Source: Methanosalsum zhilinae DSM 4017
GTDB taxonomy: Archaea; Halobacteriota; Methanosarcinia; Methanosarcinales; Methanosarcinaceae
Reading direction: 5' to 3'
NCBI RefSeq assembly: GCF_000217995.1
Contig: NC_015676.1
Coordinates: 1,595,708-1,659,707 of the forward strand
Length of the DNA: 64,000 bases
Of the stretch, positions 1-10,591 are shown one piece after another. A model generated the notes under the pieces. The model was given only the letters and a program-made list of their open reading frames with translations. It had not been told where the DNA came from and ran no database searches. The first letter of the stretch is position 1. Each line of letters begins with the position of its first letter. The translations under genes and the position numbers were made by a program.

Positions 1-503
1 TTTACTCGTCTTTTTGTCTTCTCGATATCATCAAGAAGTTTTTTGATGGTGGTTTCAATTTCAGCTGCGAGTATGATTTTTTCAACCAGTATTTCATATG
101 CTTCTGCAGCTTCATCTATATAGGAACTTGTTCCCAGAAGACCATAGCCCCTTTTATTTAGTGGTTTTGCCACGCTTCGTGACTGTATCTTTGGAACTAC
201 GACTCCCATTATGTTATGACTCTTAAGTTCAATATCCGGTTCATCACTTAAAGCAAAAGCAGTTGATTTTACCGCAATGGTACCCTCAACTGATTTTGCA
301 ATTCCGATCTTGGTATTTGCCTCTTCATAGGCGGCATCCAACTCAGTTCTGACATCTTTTGCTTTGGTCAGTATTTCAAAGAACTCAAGAATAAGACCAT
401 CTCTTTTCATTTTGAGAAGTTTGTGTCCACTCTCAGAAAGTTTGATCTTTTTCTTGATCTCAATTAGTTCAGAACGGGTTGGTTTAACTTCTGTAGCGCC
501 CAT
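1..503 (-). CDS. ahaD: A1Ao ATP synthase subunit D, 3' end outside window
   Basis: Subunit D is the coiled-coil rotor shaft that turns inside the A3B3 head and links catalysis to the membrane ring. The first 167 codons are visible. The protein starts MGATEVKPTRSEL, and long helical, charged N- and C-terminal stretches flank a more hydrophobic middle, as in the family. The ATG at 503 follows a GGTGAT ribosome site and lies 22 bases after the ahaB stop, so it is the last visible gene of the aha operon. The C-terminus and any ahaG lie beyond base 1. Confidence 0.93.
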   Translation of the reverse strand, partial: MGATEVKPTRSELIEIKKKIKLSESGHKLLKMKRDGLILEFFEILTKAKDVRTELDAAYEEANTKIGIAKSVEGTIAVKSTAFALSDEPDIELKSHNIMGVVVPKIQSRSVAKPLNKRGYGLLGTSSYIDEAAEAYEILVEKIILAAEIETTIKKLLDDIEKTKRRV

Positions 504-525
504 GATATCACCTTTTTATAAAACT

Positions 526-1914
526 TCATGCACTTTTATTCTTATATGCAGGATGGTATTTTTCAATATACTTGTTATCAATCCTGCTAAGCTGTGCTTC
601 AGGAAGCTCTGAGAGAATCTCCCATGCAATTCTTAGACTATCATCTTCAATGTCTCGATCCTCGTTGCGTCCCTGACGGACAAACTTATCCTCAAAAATA
701 TCTGCAAATTCAAGGATCTTCCTGTCTCTTTCAGAGAGTGCTTCCTTTCCTACAATAGCCACAAGTCCTCTCAGATCACGTCCTTCTGCATAGGCAGCGT
801 ATAACTGATCTGATACAGCCTTGTGATCATCCCTGGTTTTTCCTTCACCAATTCCGGAGTTCATAAGACGTGATAGTGATGGAAGTACATTGATCGGAGG
901 ATAGATTCCTTTTCTGTGGAGTTCCCTTGAAACAACAATCTGGCCTTCAGTAATATATCCAGACAAATCTGGTATAGGATGAGTGATGTCATCACCTGGC
1001 ATTGTCAGAATGGAGAACTGGGTAACAGATCCTCTCTTGCCCTTTATGACACCAGCTCTCTCGTATATTGAAGCAAGGTCAGTATACATATAACCTGGAT
1101 ATCCACGACGTCCCGGTACTTCTTCACGGGCAGCACCAATCTGTCTTAGAGATTCACAATAATTGGTGATATCAGTAAGGATTACAAGTACATGCATATC
1201 ATGTTCATATGCCAGGTATTCAGCAGCGGTCAATGCCATCCTAGGCGTGATCAGACGTTCAACTGCAGGGTCATCTGCAAGGTTCAGGAACACAACAGCT
1301 CTTTCAAGAGCTCCTGTCTTTTCGAAATCCTGCATGAAGTACTGTGCCTCTTCGTTTGTGATACCCATTGCAGCAAATACCACAGCAAAGTCTTCCTGTG
1401 AGCCTCTTACCTTTGCCTGTCTTGCAATCTGGAGAGCAATCTCATTGTGTGGGAGACCTGATCCAGAGAAAATAGGGAGTTTCTGACCTCTGACCAGTGT
1501 ATTCGTACCGTCAATTGTGGAAATTCCGGTCTGGATAAAATCCTCAGGAGGCTTTCTTGAATAGGGGTTCATTGATGCTCCAGTAATGTCCAGTCTCTTG
1601 TCAGGCACTACTCTTGGACCACCATCCAGTGGCTCGCCTGATCCAGACAGTATCCTTCCAAGCATATCCCTTGAAACTGAGAGTTTGATAGTTTCACCGG
1701 TAAATATGACACCAGCCTCGTCATTGAGACCACCAGTACCTTCAAAAACCTGCACTGCCACAACATCCTCTGATGTATCAAGGACCTGTCCTCTTTTAGT
1801 AGTACCATCAGGCAGATTGATCTGAACCAGTTCATTAAAACCTACAGGTTCTGTTTTTTCAAGAAATATGAGTGGCCCCGATATTTCTACAATCGTTTTA
1901 TATTCTTTGGTCAT
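526..1914 (-). CDS. ahaB: A1Ao ATP synthase subunit B (regulatory, non-catalytic)
   Basis: Subunit B alternates with catalytic subunit A in the soluble A1 head. The sequence matches archaeal AhaB throughout (EYKTI near the N-terminus, [35 protein letters not shown], ending [15 protein letters not shown]). It has no canonical Walker A GxxxxGKT, as expected for B. The start is taken as the ATG at 1914, eight bases after the GGAGG site that lies in the end of ahaA. A GTG at 1920 is in frame but sits too close to that site. About 462 residues, full length. Confidence 0.97.
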   Translation of the reverse strand: MTKEYKTIVEISGPLIFLEKTEPVGFNELVQINLPDGTTKRGQVLDTSEDVVAVQVFEGTGGLNDEAGVIFTGETIKLSVSRDMLGRILSGSGEPLDGGPRVVPDKRLDITGASMNPYSRKPPEDFIQTGISTIDGTNTLVRGQKLPIFSGSGLPHNEIALQIARQAKVRGSQEDFAVVFAAMGITNEEAQYFMQDFEKTGALERAVVFLNLADDPAVERLITPRMALTAAEYLAYEHDMHVLVILTDITNYCESLRQIGAAREEVPGRRGYPGYMYTDLASIYERAGVIKGKRGSVTQFSILTMPGDDITHPIPDLSGYITEGQIVVSRELHRKGIYPPINVLPSLSRLMNSGIGEGKTRDDHKAVSDQLYAAYAEGRDLRGLVAIVGKEALSERDRKILEFADIFEDKFVRQGRNEDRDIEDDSLRIAWEILSELPEAQLSRIDNKYIEKYHPAYKNKSA

Positions 1915-1916
1915 AT

Positions 1917-3653
1917 TCACTTGCCTCCCAATTGTGCAAATTCTTCATCCATCTTCTTTAATACAGCATCTAAGGCTGATTCAAAGTCCTCTTCAAACTT
2001 GACCTTTGCAAGTTCATCCTTTGCCTCAACTGAAATAATATCCTTGATAAGGACACCGGTTTCAAGCGCCTCTGTCGCCATATCACCATACTTGGATATG
2101 GCCTTGAGCAGTTTGTATTGTTTTTCAAATGCACAATATGTATCAATCGGATGGAATGCATTCTGCTGAAGGAAATATTCCCTGAGCATTCTTGCAATTT
2201 CAAGCTTTAACTGCTGATTTTCCGGAAGTGCATCGGAACCTACCAGCTGGACAATTTCCTGCAGCTCAGATTCTTCCTGCAGCATATCCATTGCATAATT
2301 TCTAAGTTTGACCCAATCAGAAGCCACATTTTCAGCGAACCATTCGGATAGAGCTTCTGAATAGAGACTGTAACTGGTAAGCCAGTTTATAGAAGGGAAA
2401 TGTCTCTTCTGTGAAAGCTTAGCATCCAGTGCCCAGAACACCTTTACTATACGAAGTGTATTCTGGGTAACAGGCTCAGAAAAGTCACCACCCGGGGGAG
2501 ATACTGCTCCAATAACAGTAATGGATCCTTCATTTCCAGAATGCGCCATGACATATCCTGCCCGCTCATAGAACTCGGAAAGTCTTCCGGAGAGATATGC
2601 AGGATATCCTTCTTCACCGGGCATTTCTTCAAGACGTGAGGATATTTCTCTCATAGCTTCTGCCCACCTGGAAGTGGAGTCTGCCATAAGTGATACATCA
2701 TATCCCATGTCACGATAATATTCAGCAATTGTAATACCAGTATAGACTGATGCTTCACGGGCTGCCACCGGCATATTTGAAGTATTGGCTATAAGAACTG
2801 TCCTTTCCATCAGTGGCCTTCCGGTCTTTGGATCTTCAAGTTCAGGGAACTCATTAAGAACATCGGCCATTTCATTACCACGTTCACCACAGCCAATGTA
2901 TACTACAATATCTGTATCACTCCATTTGGCAAGTTGCTGCTGGGTAACTGTCTTACCTGAACCAAATGGACCAGGGATTGCTGCAGTTCCGCCTTTTGCT
3001 ACGGGGAACATTCCGTCAAGTACACGCTGACCAGTTATCAATGGTTTACTTGGCATCAGTTTTTTAGCAACAGGACGTGGAATTCTCACAGGCCATTCCT
3101 GCATCATTGTAAGTTCAGTACCATTTGAGAGTATGCATACCGGAGTGTCAACTGTAAATTCACCGCTTTTTACTTCAGCTACTGAACCTGAGATGCCGGG
3201 CTTTACCATGATTCTATGTTCAATATTTGGAGTTTCCTGAACAACACCAATAACATCTCCACCCTTGACATTATCTCCTTTGGAAACAGTAGGTTTAAAT
3301 TCCCATTTTTTCTCACGGTCAAGTCCGTTGGCAGTTACACCTCTTTCTATAAAATTGCCCATTTTCTCTTCAAGGACTTTAAGAGGCCTCTGTATACCAT
3401 CATAGATACTTTCCAGAAGTCCCGGCCCCAGTTCAACTGAAAGAGGCATTCCTGTGTTTTCCACAGGTTCACCCGGTTCGATTCCGGATGTATCTTCATA
3501 TACCTGAACAGTAGCCTTTTCTTTTTCAATTCTGATTACTTCACCCATCAGTCCTTCATGTCCGACTTTAACCACATCATACATTTTTGGTTTAATGCCG
3601 ATAACAGTGACAACGGGTCCTGCAACACGATAAATTTTACCTTTCATTTCCAC
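1917..3653 (-). CDS. ahaA: A1Ao ATP synthase catalytic subunit A
   Basis: Catalytic subunit that makes or hydrolyses ATP in the A1 head. It has 578 residues, the usual length. The archaeal-type P-loop GPFGSGKT is at residues 228-235, followed by the conserved GERGNEM and [20 protein letters not shown] stretches. The region at about 115-190 is the non-homologous insert typical of A subunits. The start [12 protein letters not shown] matches known Methanosarcina AhaA starts and overlaps the end of ahaF by 10 bases, which suggests translational coupling. Confidence 0.98.
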   Translation of the reverse strand: MEMKGKIYRVAGPVVTVIGIKPKMYDVVKVGHEGLMGEVIRIEKEKATVQVYEDTSGIEPGEPVENTGMPLSVELGPGLLESIYDGIQRPLKVLEEKMGNFIERGVTANGLDREKKWEFKPTVSKGDNVKGGDVIGVVQETPNIEHRIMVKPGISGSVAEVKSGEFTVDTPVCILSNGTELTMMQEWPVRIPRPVAKKLMPSKPLITGQRVLDGMFPVAKGGTAAIPGPFGSGKTVTQQQLAKWSDTDIVVYIGCGERGNEMADVLNEFPELEDPKTGRPLMERTVLIANTSNMPVAAREASVYTGITIAEYYRDMGYDVSLMADSTSRWAEAMREISSRLEEMPGEEGYPAYLSGRLSEFYERAGYVMAHSGNEGSITVIGAVSPPGGDFSEPVTQNTLRIVKVFWALDAKLSQKRHFPSINWLTSYSLYSEALSEWFAENVASDWVKLRNYAMDMLQEESELQEIVQLVGSDALPENQQLKLEIARMLREYFLQQNAFHPIDTYCAFEKQYKLLKAISKYGDMATEALETGVLIKDIISVEAKDELAKVKFEEDFESALDAVLKKMDEEFAQLGGK

Positions 3654-3946
3654 AGATCTACACCTACCGATTGTTTTATTTTCTCCCGTAGATTTGAACT
3701 TTCCCCAGTACCTCCAAGAGTTACTACCGTGGGTTCAACTGATTCATTTAATTTTTTTCTTAAGATTTCCGGTAGCTTATTAAGGTCATTTTCATGCATT
3801 ATAAGGATACCAACTTTTGGATCTTCAAGAATACTTTTAACTGCATCTTCAAGTCCATTTCCGTTAACTTCATACACTTTTCTGATACCAGCCAGTCTGA
3901 ACCCGGTAACAAATTCACCATCTCCAACAACAGCTAACTCCATCAA
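3644..3946 (-). CDS. ahaF: A1Ao ATP synthase subunit F
   Basis: A small (100-residue) central-stalk subunit that binds the D rotor and helps regulate A1. It starts [21 protein letters not shown], a typical Rossmann-like subunit F beginning, and contains [11 protein letters not shown]-type core strands. It overlaps ahaC by four bases upstream and ahaA by ten downstream, so expression is tightly coupled within the operon. Confidence 0.95.
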   Translation of the reverse strand: MMELAVVGDGEFVTGFRLAGIRKVYEVNGNGLEDAVKSILEDPKVGILIMHENDLNKLPEILRKKLNESVEPTVVTLGGTGESSNLREKIKQSVGVDLWK

Positions 3947-5040
3947 ATCACCAACTGGTTTCTAATTGTTTCATCAGAAAGCCCTGCAGATTTTCCTCGA
4001 ACAATTATACGTAAATTGTTCACTTCATTGCTCTTAGTGAGTATATAATACATTATTGTAGCTATAGAAAGAGGATTAGCATGGGCAAACTTTCTTGCAT
4101 AGGTCAGAGCATATTTTTTCAGGCTTGTTTCCACAGATATTAAAGATTTCATATCAGGATCAACAGCATCTGATATTTTATCCCATATAGAATATTTCTT
4201 CAACTCATCTATAAATTCTTCAAATGAGAGTGGAACCAGTTTCCTGATATCATCCATATCAAACTCAAGACCATTATCTATCATCATATCTATGATATCT
4301 TCTTCTGGAAGATTCTCTTTTTTGGTTCTAAAAAGTGTGATCAGGTTTCTTACATCAATTTCAGTCTGGACAAATTGTAAAAATAACTTGAATTCCTTGG
4401 TTTTGGTTTCGGATATCGCATAATAAAGTTGATCATAATACATTTTATCAAGCATATTTTCAATATCTGAAAGATTTGTACCATCAAACTTGTTCAGTAT
4501 TGAATAATAGGAACTATCTGAAAAAGCTTCAACAACCTCTTCTACTGATTCTTTCTCTGCCAGACCGGATAAAAACGTATAAGTATACTCTCCTGCAGAA
4601 ACCAGATTTTCTTTGATCTCATCTGGTGAAGCGTTCATCTGTTTTCCACGAAGGATTGTTTTTATATTCCAGACATCAAATTTCCTCAGATATTCAGTTA
4701 TCAGATACCTGGGTTCATCCTCTGAGATATTGATTAATTTTGTAAAAGATTCTGCTAGATTTCGATTCAATGCATGCTCAATCAGATCTGCACCTTCGTA
4801 TGTCTGTGCCAGCTGATCAATATCCTCTTTATATGAAGATTCCTGAATAAACCGTGCAATTTGATCGATTTCCATATTCATAAGTCTGGGATACGTTTCC
4901 TTTGGAAAAAGATAACTCTTCATTCCACGCACACGGGCATTAAGATAGGAATAATTAGCAGTACCTCTTCTACTACCCTTTATGTGCCGTGTTCCAAGCA
5001 ACCCATTCCAGCTGCGTTTTAATGTATCCAAAAACGACAT
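3943..5040 (-). CDS. ahaC: A1Ao ATP synthase subunit C
   Basis: Subunit C (V-ATPase subunit d homologue) is the funnel-shaped adaptor between the central stalk and the K ring. It has 365 residues, normal for the family, mostly helical with three related repeats. It contains the family pattern [11 protein letters not shown] near the N-terminus and [13 protein letters not shown] near the C-terminus. It lies six bases after ahaE and overlaps ahaF by four bases. Confidence 0.96.
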   Translation of the reverse strand: MSFLDTLKRSWNGLLGTRHIKGSRRGTANYSYLNARVRGMKSYLFPKETYPRLMNMEIDQIARFIQESSYKEDIDQLAQTYEGADLIEHALNRNLAESFTKLINISEDEPRYLITEYLRKFDVWNIKTILRGKQMNASPDEIKENLVSAGEYTYTFLSGLAEKESVEEVVEAFSDSSYYSILNKFDGTNLSDIENMLDKMYYDQLYYAISETKTKEFKLFLQFVQTEIDVRNLITLFRTKKENLPEEDIIDMMIDNGLEFDMDDIRKLVPLSFEEFIDELKKYSIWDKISDAVDPDMKSLISVETSLKKYALTYARKFAHANPLSIATIMYYILTKSNEVNNLRIIVRGKSAGLSDETIRNQLVI

Positions 5041-5046
5041 TTAAAC

Positions 5047-5598
5047 TCACCCAAACAAAATATCAGATATTTCTTTTAAAGAGCGTTCATTTACTTCTTT
5101 GAGGATAGACTCATATGTATAATCCAGACGCACTGTTCCATCTTCGTTCTCAATGATAACGCCTCCAATACAATCGATATTGCCGGCATATTCAAGAGAG
5201 GTCAATTTTTTAACAAGGGTTTCAGAATCCTTATTGGAATAAACTTTTGTACCGTTCTTTTCTTCCCCTTTTAATATTGTCTTTAAATATTCCTCATTTT
5301 TAGATGGAGGTAGCTGGGACAGAGAATTTAATGCCTTATCATATACTTCATCTGGCATCTCTTTCTTAACATTAAGAATGATGCGTTTTACATCCAGTTT
5401 TGCACTGGAAAGTTCCTGCTTGCGCAAATTCTCAATATCCTCTTCAACTTTTACGAGTCTATCTCCCCTAAGCTTTTTTGCAGTTTGTCTTGCTTCATCT
5501 AGTATTCTGGCTACTTCCCTATCTGCTTCTGAATTTATTCTGTTGACTTCTTTATTGGAAGCATCCATTATATCATTAATAACTGGTTCAAGACCCAT
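5047..5598 (-). CDS. ahaE: A1Ao ATP synthase subunit E (peripheral stalk)
   Basis: Subunit E pairs with subunit H to form the peripheral stalks that hold the A3B3 head still. Residues 1 to about 90 are strongly charged, coiled-coil helix. The C-terminal globular part contains IDCIGGVIIENEDGTVRLD, the usual subunit E beta-rich core. It has 183 residues, full length. It follows ahaK after a 125-base gap that holds the relic of a second c-subunit gene. Confidence 0.95.
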   Translation of the reverse strand: MGLEPVINDIMDASNKEVNRINSEADREVARILDEARQTAKKLRGDRLVKVEEDIENLRKQELSSAKLDVKRIILNVKKEMPDEVYDKALNSLSQLPPSKNEEYLKTILKGEEKNGTKVYSNKDSETLVKKLTSLEYAGNIDCIGGVIIENEDGTVRLDYTYESILKEVNERSLKEISDILFG

Positions 5599-5656
5599 CC
5601 TATCACATCCTAAATAAATTAAAGGGTATGATTACCCTTTAAAATCTCTCTCCGTC

Positions 5657-5700
5657 TCAGGAGATGATCAGTGCAGCAACCAGGCCAAAGATAACAATAG
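5657..5700 (-). pseudogene. 3' relic of a second ahaK (c-subunit) gene
   Basis: Read on the minus strand, these bases encode IVIFGLVAALIIS followed by TGA, nearly the same as the last residues of the intact AhaK just upstream (IVIFGLVVALIIVG). The two 40-base segments (5661-5700 and 5731-5770) match at 34 positions, and several differences are silent codon changes. The bases before the relic do not match the c subunit. It is therefore the end of a former tandem ahaK copy, or of a partial duplication, left in the ahaK-ahaE gap. Confidence 0.75.
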
Positions 5701-5723
5701 ACAACGATGACCGGCTGGTGGTG

Positions 5724-5957
5724 TTATCCTACGATAATCAGTGCAACGACCAGACCAAAGATAACAATAGCTTCTGGTATAACAGTCAGAATCAGACCTT
5801 TACCAAACAGAGCTTCGTTCTCAATCATTGCGCCTACTGCTGCACTTCCGATTTCTCTCTGTGCAAGAGCAGTTGCGATTGCTGAAATTCCAACAGCCAG
5901 AGCTGCACCGATTGCTTTCCATCCTTCAGGGTTAGTCCATATGCTAGGTTCTACCAT
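5724..5957 (-). CDS. ahaK: A1Ao ATP synthase proteolipid (c/K) subunit
   Basis: Forms the rotating membrane ring that carries H+ and/or Na+. It has 77 residues: two membrane helices (about 14-33 and 52-76) joined by a polar loop. The ion-binding carboxylate is E62 in the PEAIVIF context of helix 2, and a glutamine (Q33 in ALAQREIG) ends helix 1, a pattern found in c subunits reported to handle Na+ as well as H+. One E per two helices means a standard single-hairpin c subunit. Ion choice cannot be settled from sequence alone. Confidence 0.96.
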   Translation of the reverse strand: MVEPSIWTNPEGWKAIGAALAVGISAIATALAQREIGSAAVGAMIENEALFGKGLILTVIPEAIVIFGLVVALIIVG

Positions 5958-5989
5958 TGTTCAATTCCTCCTATTTTATGTAGTGGTTT

Positions 5990-7921
5990 TTATTTTAACA
6001 TGTATCCAAACGGTTTATATTTTCTGCCCCCGCCTTCGTAGAATTTTGTGAAAAATTCCACGTACTGCAACCTGATTGCATGCAATCCAGGGGCAACTAT
6101 ACTCAGGACTGTATTTAATGCATGTCCTAATATTAATATGATTATTGCAAATATCGTCAACAGTCCAAATGTGTCAGGCATCACCATCTCAAATGATATC
6201 ATGTTGATGGTTGATGCTATGTATATATGGGACAATCCCACTGCAGCAACACGCGTATATGAGAGCGTATTACTGAAGAACGAAGGGATTTCAACAGGTC
6301 CCTGTATGCCCTCGCCTTTAAACAGCATTGCAAGGCTGATGACCAGTACTATGATACCATATGTCATTGCAATGTATCCCAGGTATCCAAGAGCCAGCAG
6401 AAGGAAAGATATCTGAAGTACAAACCAGCTACCCTTCTCAAATACAGCTTCCATGAAACCGTGGTTTCTGTTTACTCTCATAAATCCAAGAAGATATCCC
6501 AGATTAATGTGCAGCAATCCAATAATTACAGACAGCACAAGGATGGTGTCCACGACATATTGCCTGTGCAATGGGTATGTAATCATTTCATTGCTTATTG
6601 GCGAGGTGAATAAATCCACTGTGACAAATCCCGGAATCAGTCCAGTCTTAAATGCACCATCTGCTGTATAATAGCCTGCTAATGGGAAACCAAAAATTTC
6701 CATATATAGCAGACCAAACATAAGCGAGAATATTTGACAGTATATAAGTACCATCATAACTGATTTTACAGACTGAACATTCACATATTTGTATATAGTA
6801 TATGCAATAGCCAGCAACAGCAGGGAATAACCCATGTCACCGAGTATCATTCCGTAAAACAGTGGAAATGTGAAAAAGATAACAAGTGTAGGATCAAGCT
6901 CTTTATATTTTGGTCTTGAAAACAGGTCTACAACTACCTCAAAAGGTTTCACCAACCTGTGGTTATCGTATTCAGTTGGAGGTTCTTTTGGTGCACCAGA
7001 TCCAAAGTCTTTTTCATCAAGCTTGGAAACGTGCACGTGCCCGCCGGTGGATTCCTCAAGGGATTGTTCAAGAAGATAATAGTCCTGTGAAGGAACCCAT
7101 CCATCGATCACAAATGTATGCTCAGAAGTAGCAATTCGAAGAGGAGCCTCAAGTTTTTCGTTCTCTATTGAGAGCTTGTTCTCACTTGCCAGTATAAAAT
7201 CAGAGTATTTTTCCTTAAGAGAAAATATTTCTTCATCTGTAGTTTCAATTTTGGTCCTCAGTTTTTCAATATCCCCATCGATCTGAGTAATAATTTTAGA
7301 TGGAAGACCTTTAATTTCTGGAACTTTGAGTTCTTTGAATGAACGACTGGAAAGGAGTTTGGATATTTCTTCCTCGTACTCTTTTGGTACAAAAAGAGCT
7401 ATTGTGGAAGTCCTGGAATCTATAAACAGTTCATATTTGTGAGTTATTTTTTCAACTTCCGGCTCTATATTTACTCCAATTGTTCCCACGTAGACCGATA
7501 TATTCTCATAATCCCTGTACAGATCAAGGTCCAGCGGTATACCGGCAAGCGGGATAAGTTCTTTTCGGAGTGATTCAAGTTCCCGGATTTTAGCCTCAAT
7601 GTCCTTTTTATGCTCGGTTTTCTCAGAAACTGCAGCATCAAGTTCTTCCAGTTTTTTATCAAATTCTTCCGGAATCTCACCAGGTGAAGAAGACCCTTTT
7701 TTTTCCAGATCCAGCAAACTTGATATTGATCTTAGTTTAACAAGTTTTCTTGATACCTCACTGGCCTTTTCAAAAGGCTTGCCTATATTGAACCCAGTTT
7801 CCTCTTCATTATAATCATCTATATGAAACAGATTAAGCTCGTGAAGTGAATCCACGGTTTGTTTCATGACACTTTTGTGCCCTACAATCAAAGCATGTGT
7901 CATTTGTTTAGGACTGAGCAT
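5990..7921 (-). CDS. ahaI: A1Ao ATP synthase subunit I (a-subunit/stator)
   Basis: Membrane stator subunit with the ion half-channels. The N-terminal half (to about residue 340) is a soluble, charged coiled-coil arm that binds the peripheral stalks. The C-terminal half carries seven or eight membrane helices, with the key arginine in the SYTRVAAVGLSH helix. The ATG at 7921 (MLSPKQM) is chosen because an AGAGGT site precedes it by about six bases. An upstream ATG at 7942 lacks such a site. It overlaps the end of ahaH by 14 bases. 643 residues, full length. Confidence 0.95.
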   Translation of the reverse strand: MLSPKQMTHALIVGHKSVMKQTVDSLHELNLFHIDDYNEEETGFNIGKPFEKASEVSRKLVKLRSISSLLDLEKKGSSSPGEIPEEFDKKLEELDAAVSEKTEHKKDIEAKIRELESLRKELIPLAGIPLDLDLYRDYENISVYVGTIGVNIEPEVEKITHKYELFIDSRTSTIALFVPKEYEEEISKLLSSRSFKELKVPEIKGLPSKIITQIDGDIEKLRTKIETTDEEIFSLKEKYSDFILASENKLSIENEKLEAPLRIATSEHTFVIDGWVPSQDYYLLEQSLEESTGGHVHVSKLDEKDFGSGAPKEPPTEYDNHRLVKPFEVVVDLFSRPKYKELDPTLVIFFTFPLFYGMILGDMGYSLLLLAIAYTIYKYVNVQSVKSVMMVLIYCQIFSLMFGLLYMEIFGFPLAGYYTADGAFKTGLIPGFVTVDLFTSPISNEMITYPLHRQYVVDTILVLSVIIGLLHINLGYLLGFMRVNRNHGFMEAVFEKGSWFVLQISFLLLALGYLGYIAMTYGIIVLVISLAMLFKGEGIQGPVEIPSFFSNTLSYTRVAAVGLSHIYIASTINMISFEMVMPDTFGLLTIFAIIILILGHALNTVLSIVAPGLHAIRLQYVEFFTKFYEGGGRKYKPFGYMLK

Positions 7922-8240
7922 ATATCGACCTCTCGAATTCATTCAGGAGATATTCAACAGCTTTATCCATATTAGTGGAAGCTTTGCCTTTTAGTGAATC
8001 AGCCTCTTTTTTCCCTTCATCGATTATTTTTTCGCGTTCAGCCTTAATATCTTCCTGGGCCGATCTCAAAGAGCTGTCTGCAGATTTCTCTGCCTCGTCT
8101 TCGGCCTGCCTAAGAATTTCCCTGGCTTCAACACGTGCCCTGGATATTTTCTTATTTTTAGCTTCAACAGCATCTTCAACCATCTGTTTTGCTTTTTCTT
8201 CCGCTTCTTTAATTTCCGATAAGATTTCAGCTTTGGCCAT
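7908..8240 (-). CDS. ahaH: A1Ao ATP synthase subunit H (peripheral stalk)
   Basis: First gene of the aha operon. It is about 110 residues of almost continuous charged helix (MAKAEILSEIKEAEEKAKQ at the start, then heptad-like E/K/A repeats), as expected for the coiled-coil partner of subunit E. The start at 8240 follows GAGG with six-base spacing. Longer in-frame starts at 8252 and 8294 lack this. The 190 bases upstream hold the operon promoter region. Confidence 0.93.
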   Translation of the reverse strand: MAKAEILSEIKEAEEKAKQMVEDAVEAKNKKISRARVEAREILRQAEDEAEKSADSSLRSAQEDIKAEREKIIDEGKKEADSLKGKASTNMDKAVEYLLNEFERSIYAQS

Positions 8241-8427
8241 ATGAATCCTCATTGCGATTATGGTGATATAGTTAAGGTCAAAAGAACACTCCATTCCTAA
8301 TGCTAACTCACATATAAGTTATTCGGTTTTGTTTCACAATCATGTAGCTCAGAAATATGAATTTCCATTTATAATTCTATTTTAACATCTCATTGACCCA
8401 TCAAAGCAAAGCCGTGTCAGTATTGTG

Positions 8428-9624
8428 TTATTGACTATTTTCAGACCTGTCTATTCGATATGGGAGTTCAATTTCCGGAGACAATGTATGAATATAGTTC
8501 TTCCTGAATTCCGGATCTCTCATCATACAGTATTTGGCAGAGCACTTATACGCGCTATGACCACTCATACGCTTCCAGATGTACTTAAGTTTTTCTTCAC
8601 GGATATTCCCAAATGAAATAGGAGTATATGCACACGGAAGAGCATCCCCTGCAGAAGTTACATGAAGCCATCTTCTGCCAGCAAAGCACCCAAACTGGTC
8701 AGGACCCATAAAGTAGGGAAACGCAGTGACCCTTGGACCCTCAGTAGTGGTATTCATTTCCTTCTGGAAAGATTCAAGCCGGGATATGTCTTTGCTATTT
8801 AGAACTTCATCTTCATGTTCCAGCCATCTGCCAACAGCTACGATTTCATATAGGGACATCTCATCCATCTGCATTTCTGCAGCCAATTCATAAAAGTCAG
8901 GAAGATGATCAATATTTTCCGGAGAAACCACCACAAACATATCTGTCAGAATCCCGGCATTCTGTGAATTTATTATACCTTCTATAGCATCCCTGTATGC
9001 ACCTGTACGCCCACGTATACGATCATGTTCCTTTTCAAAAGGACTGTCCATGCTGATACGCATTGCATATAACCCTGCTCTCTTAAGCTCCATGGCTTTA
9101 TCTTCAGTCAGTCCAAAGCCGGATGTAAAGCATGTAGCTATAGCTTTTTGTTTATCCACATTGTACACCATATCAGCCAGATCATTCCTCAGCATCGTTT
9201 CTCCGCCATCAAATGATATCAGGTAGGAGCCAAGATCTATTGACTGATCTACAGCATTATTGATCTCATCGAGTGTCAATTCTGGATCTGCTAGTATATC
9301 TGCTGCACCGCAATGTATACACCTGTTTGGACAGTTCATTGTTATCCCAATCGAAAATTGATCAGGTATACGTCTTTTCAGCAGAGGAGCAACCTGTGCA
9401 GCGATGACGCGTTTAAATATTTCACCAGGTATCGGAGGAAGCCATGTAGAAAAAATAATCTGATCCTCGTCAGTATGGACAGGTTTTTCCTCCCTGAATG
9501 TCCTGTTGATTCGTTTTATTACTGGCTTTGCCAGAGTAGAAAGTGTGCCTTCCGCATCAAGCTTTACTCTTCCGTCATCTGTACTCGCATTTATTTTAAG
9601 AAGCGGGCTATCGTATACACGCAT
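8428..9624 (-). CDS. Radical SAM protein with C-terminal cysteine region
   Basis: A 398-residue radical SAM enzyme. The [4Fe-4S]-SAM motif is C98-x3-C102-x2-C105 (CPNRCIHC), followed by the glycine-rich FDGGE SAM-binding strand. Further cysteines in the last third (FGCFAG, LPCAYTP, KYCMMRD) resemble a SPASM-like auxiliary cluster region. About 90 residues precede the barrel, more than in simple family members. The substrate is unknown. It lies 46 bases downstream of a prenyl diphosphate synthase gene on the same strand, so a role in an isoprenoid or membrane-carrier pathway such as methanophenazine is possible but unproven. Confidence 0.85.
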   Translation of the reverse strand: MRVYDSPLLKINASTDDGRVKLDAEGTLSTLAKPVIKRINRTFREEKPVHTDEDQIIFSTWLPPIPGEIFKRVIAAQVAPLLKRRIPDQFSIGITMNCPNRCIHCGAADILADPELTLDEINNAVDQSIDLGSYLISFDGGETMLRNDLADMVYNVDKQKAIATCFTSGFGLTEDKAMELKRAGLYAMRISMDSPFEKEHDRIRGRTGAYRDAIEGIINSQNAGILTDMFVVVSPENIDHLPDFYELAAEMQMDEMSLYEIVAVGRWLEHEDEVLNSKDISRLESFQKEMNTTTEGPRVTAFPYFMGPDQFGCFAGRRWLHVTSAGDALPCAYTPISFGNIREEKLKYIWKRMSGHSAYKCSAKYCMMRDPEFRKNYIHTLSPEIELPYRIDRSENSQ

Positions 9625-9670
9625 GAATTCACCTATATGTTTTTAGCAAATGAGTTTATAATACAAATTA

Positions 9671-10543
9671 TTATTTCTGAAGGATATCCGGAGTAAGCAT
9701 GTCCAGTGTAATGTAATCCGTGATCTCCAGCAGTTTATCTGTAACCTGAGATGATTTAAAATATGCAATTTCAGATCTTGCAGAGCTGACATATTCTTCC
9801 ACCAGTCCTACAGACCGGGATATAGCTCTTTCAGGAGACATTCTTCTTTGATAAATGGATGGAAGAGATAAGGATATATTTTCGGACTCTTTACTCTGTA
9901 TTATTTGTACATATTCCAGAATATCATCCACCATCTGGTAAGCAGTACCCACATTATATCCAAAGCTCCTGCATACCTCTGCAGTCTTTTCATCAGCTCC
10001 CCCCACGTAGGCCCCTATAGAAGCACTTGCAGCAAAAAGAGAAGCGGTCTTTTTACGGATACATTCCATATACTCATCCATACCAAAATCTTCATTGATG
10101 CTCATGATATCCATGATCTCCCCCTCAGACATGTGCATTCCTGCACGTCCAAAATCTCTTACAGATCTTCGATCATATGAAGAAATAAGTTCAATTGCTT
10201 TGGATATTAAAAAATCCCCGCAAAGTATTGCTGAAGAATAACCAAACATCCTGTGTGTAGAGGGCATACCTCTTCGCAGGATACCCTCATCCAGAACATC
10301 ATCCTGTATCAGAGACGCAGAATGTATTAGCTCAATTGCAAGTGACGCATCTATACTATCCTCAAATCTACCGCCACATAGCTGAGTGGATAGCATAAGT
10401 ATAATAGGTCGGACCATCTTTCCGCCTGATGCGCACACATGCAACACCATTTCTTTCATCTGGGCGGATACATCCAGAGAATGGATTAGATCATCCATTG
10501 CATTCTTTATTGCGATGTGTTCATCCCATTGCTCAATATTCAT
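9671..10543 (-). CDS. Trans-polyprenyl diphosphate synthase (long chain)
   Basis: Condenses isopentenyl diphosphate onto an allylic primer. The first aspartate-rich motif DDVLD is at residues 81-85. The second is DDILE (206-210), with glutamate in place of the usual last aspartate. Residues four and five before the first motif are small (S77, A76), which in this family removes the floor of the pocket and points to a long product, C20 or more. At 290 residues it is a little short. Its place beside ccmE and heme genes suggests it could make the side chain of methanophenazine, but GGPP or another product is equally possible. Confidence 0.88.
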   Translation of the reverse strand: MNIEQWDEHIAIKNAMDDLIHSLDVSAQMKEMVLHVCASGGKMVRPIILMLSTQLCGGRFEDSIDASLAIELIHSASLIQDDVLDEGILRRGMPSTHRMFGYSSAILCGDFLISKAIELISSYDRRSVRDFGRAGMHMSEGEIMDIMSINEDFGMDEYMECIRKKTASLFAASASIGAYVGGADEKTAEVCRSFGYNVGTAYQMVDDILEYVQIIQSKESENISLSLPSIYQRRMSPERAISRSVGLVEEYVSSARSEIAYFKSSQVTDKLLEITDYITLDMLTPDILQK

Positions 10544-10591
10544 TAAGCACCTTCATCATTTTAATCTAAATAAATGTTGCTGGTATTCATA

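Noticed and set aside
8428-9624. Radical SAM protein as the missing AhbC
   Set aside because: N-terminal region and motif context differ from AhbC as I know it, and it is on the opposite strand beside a prenyl synthase.
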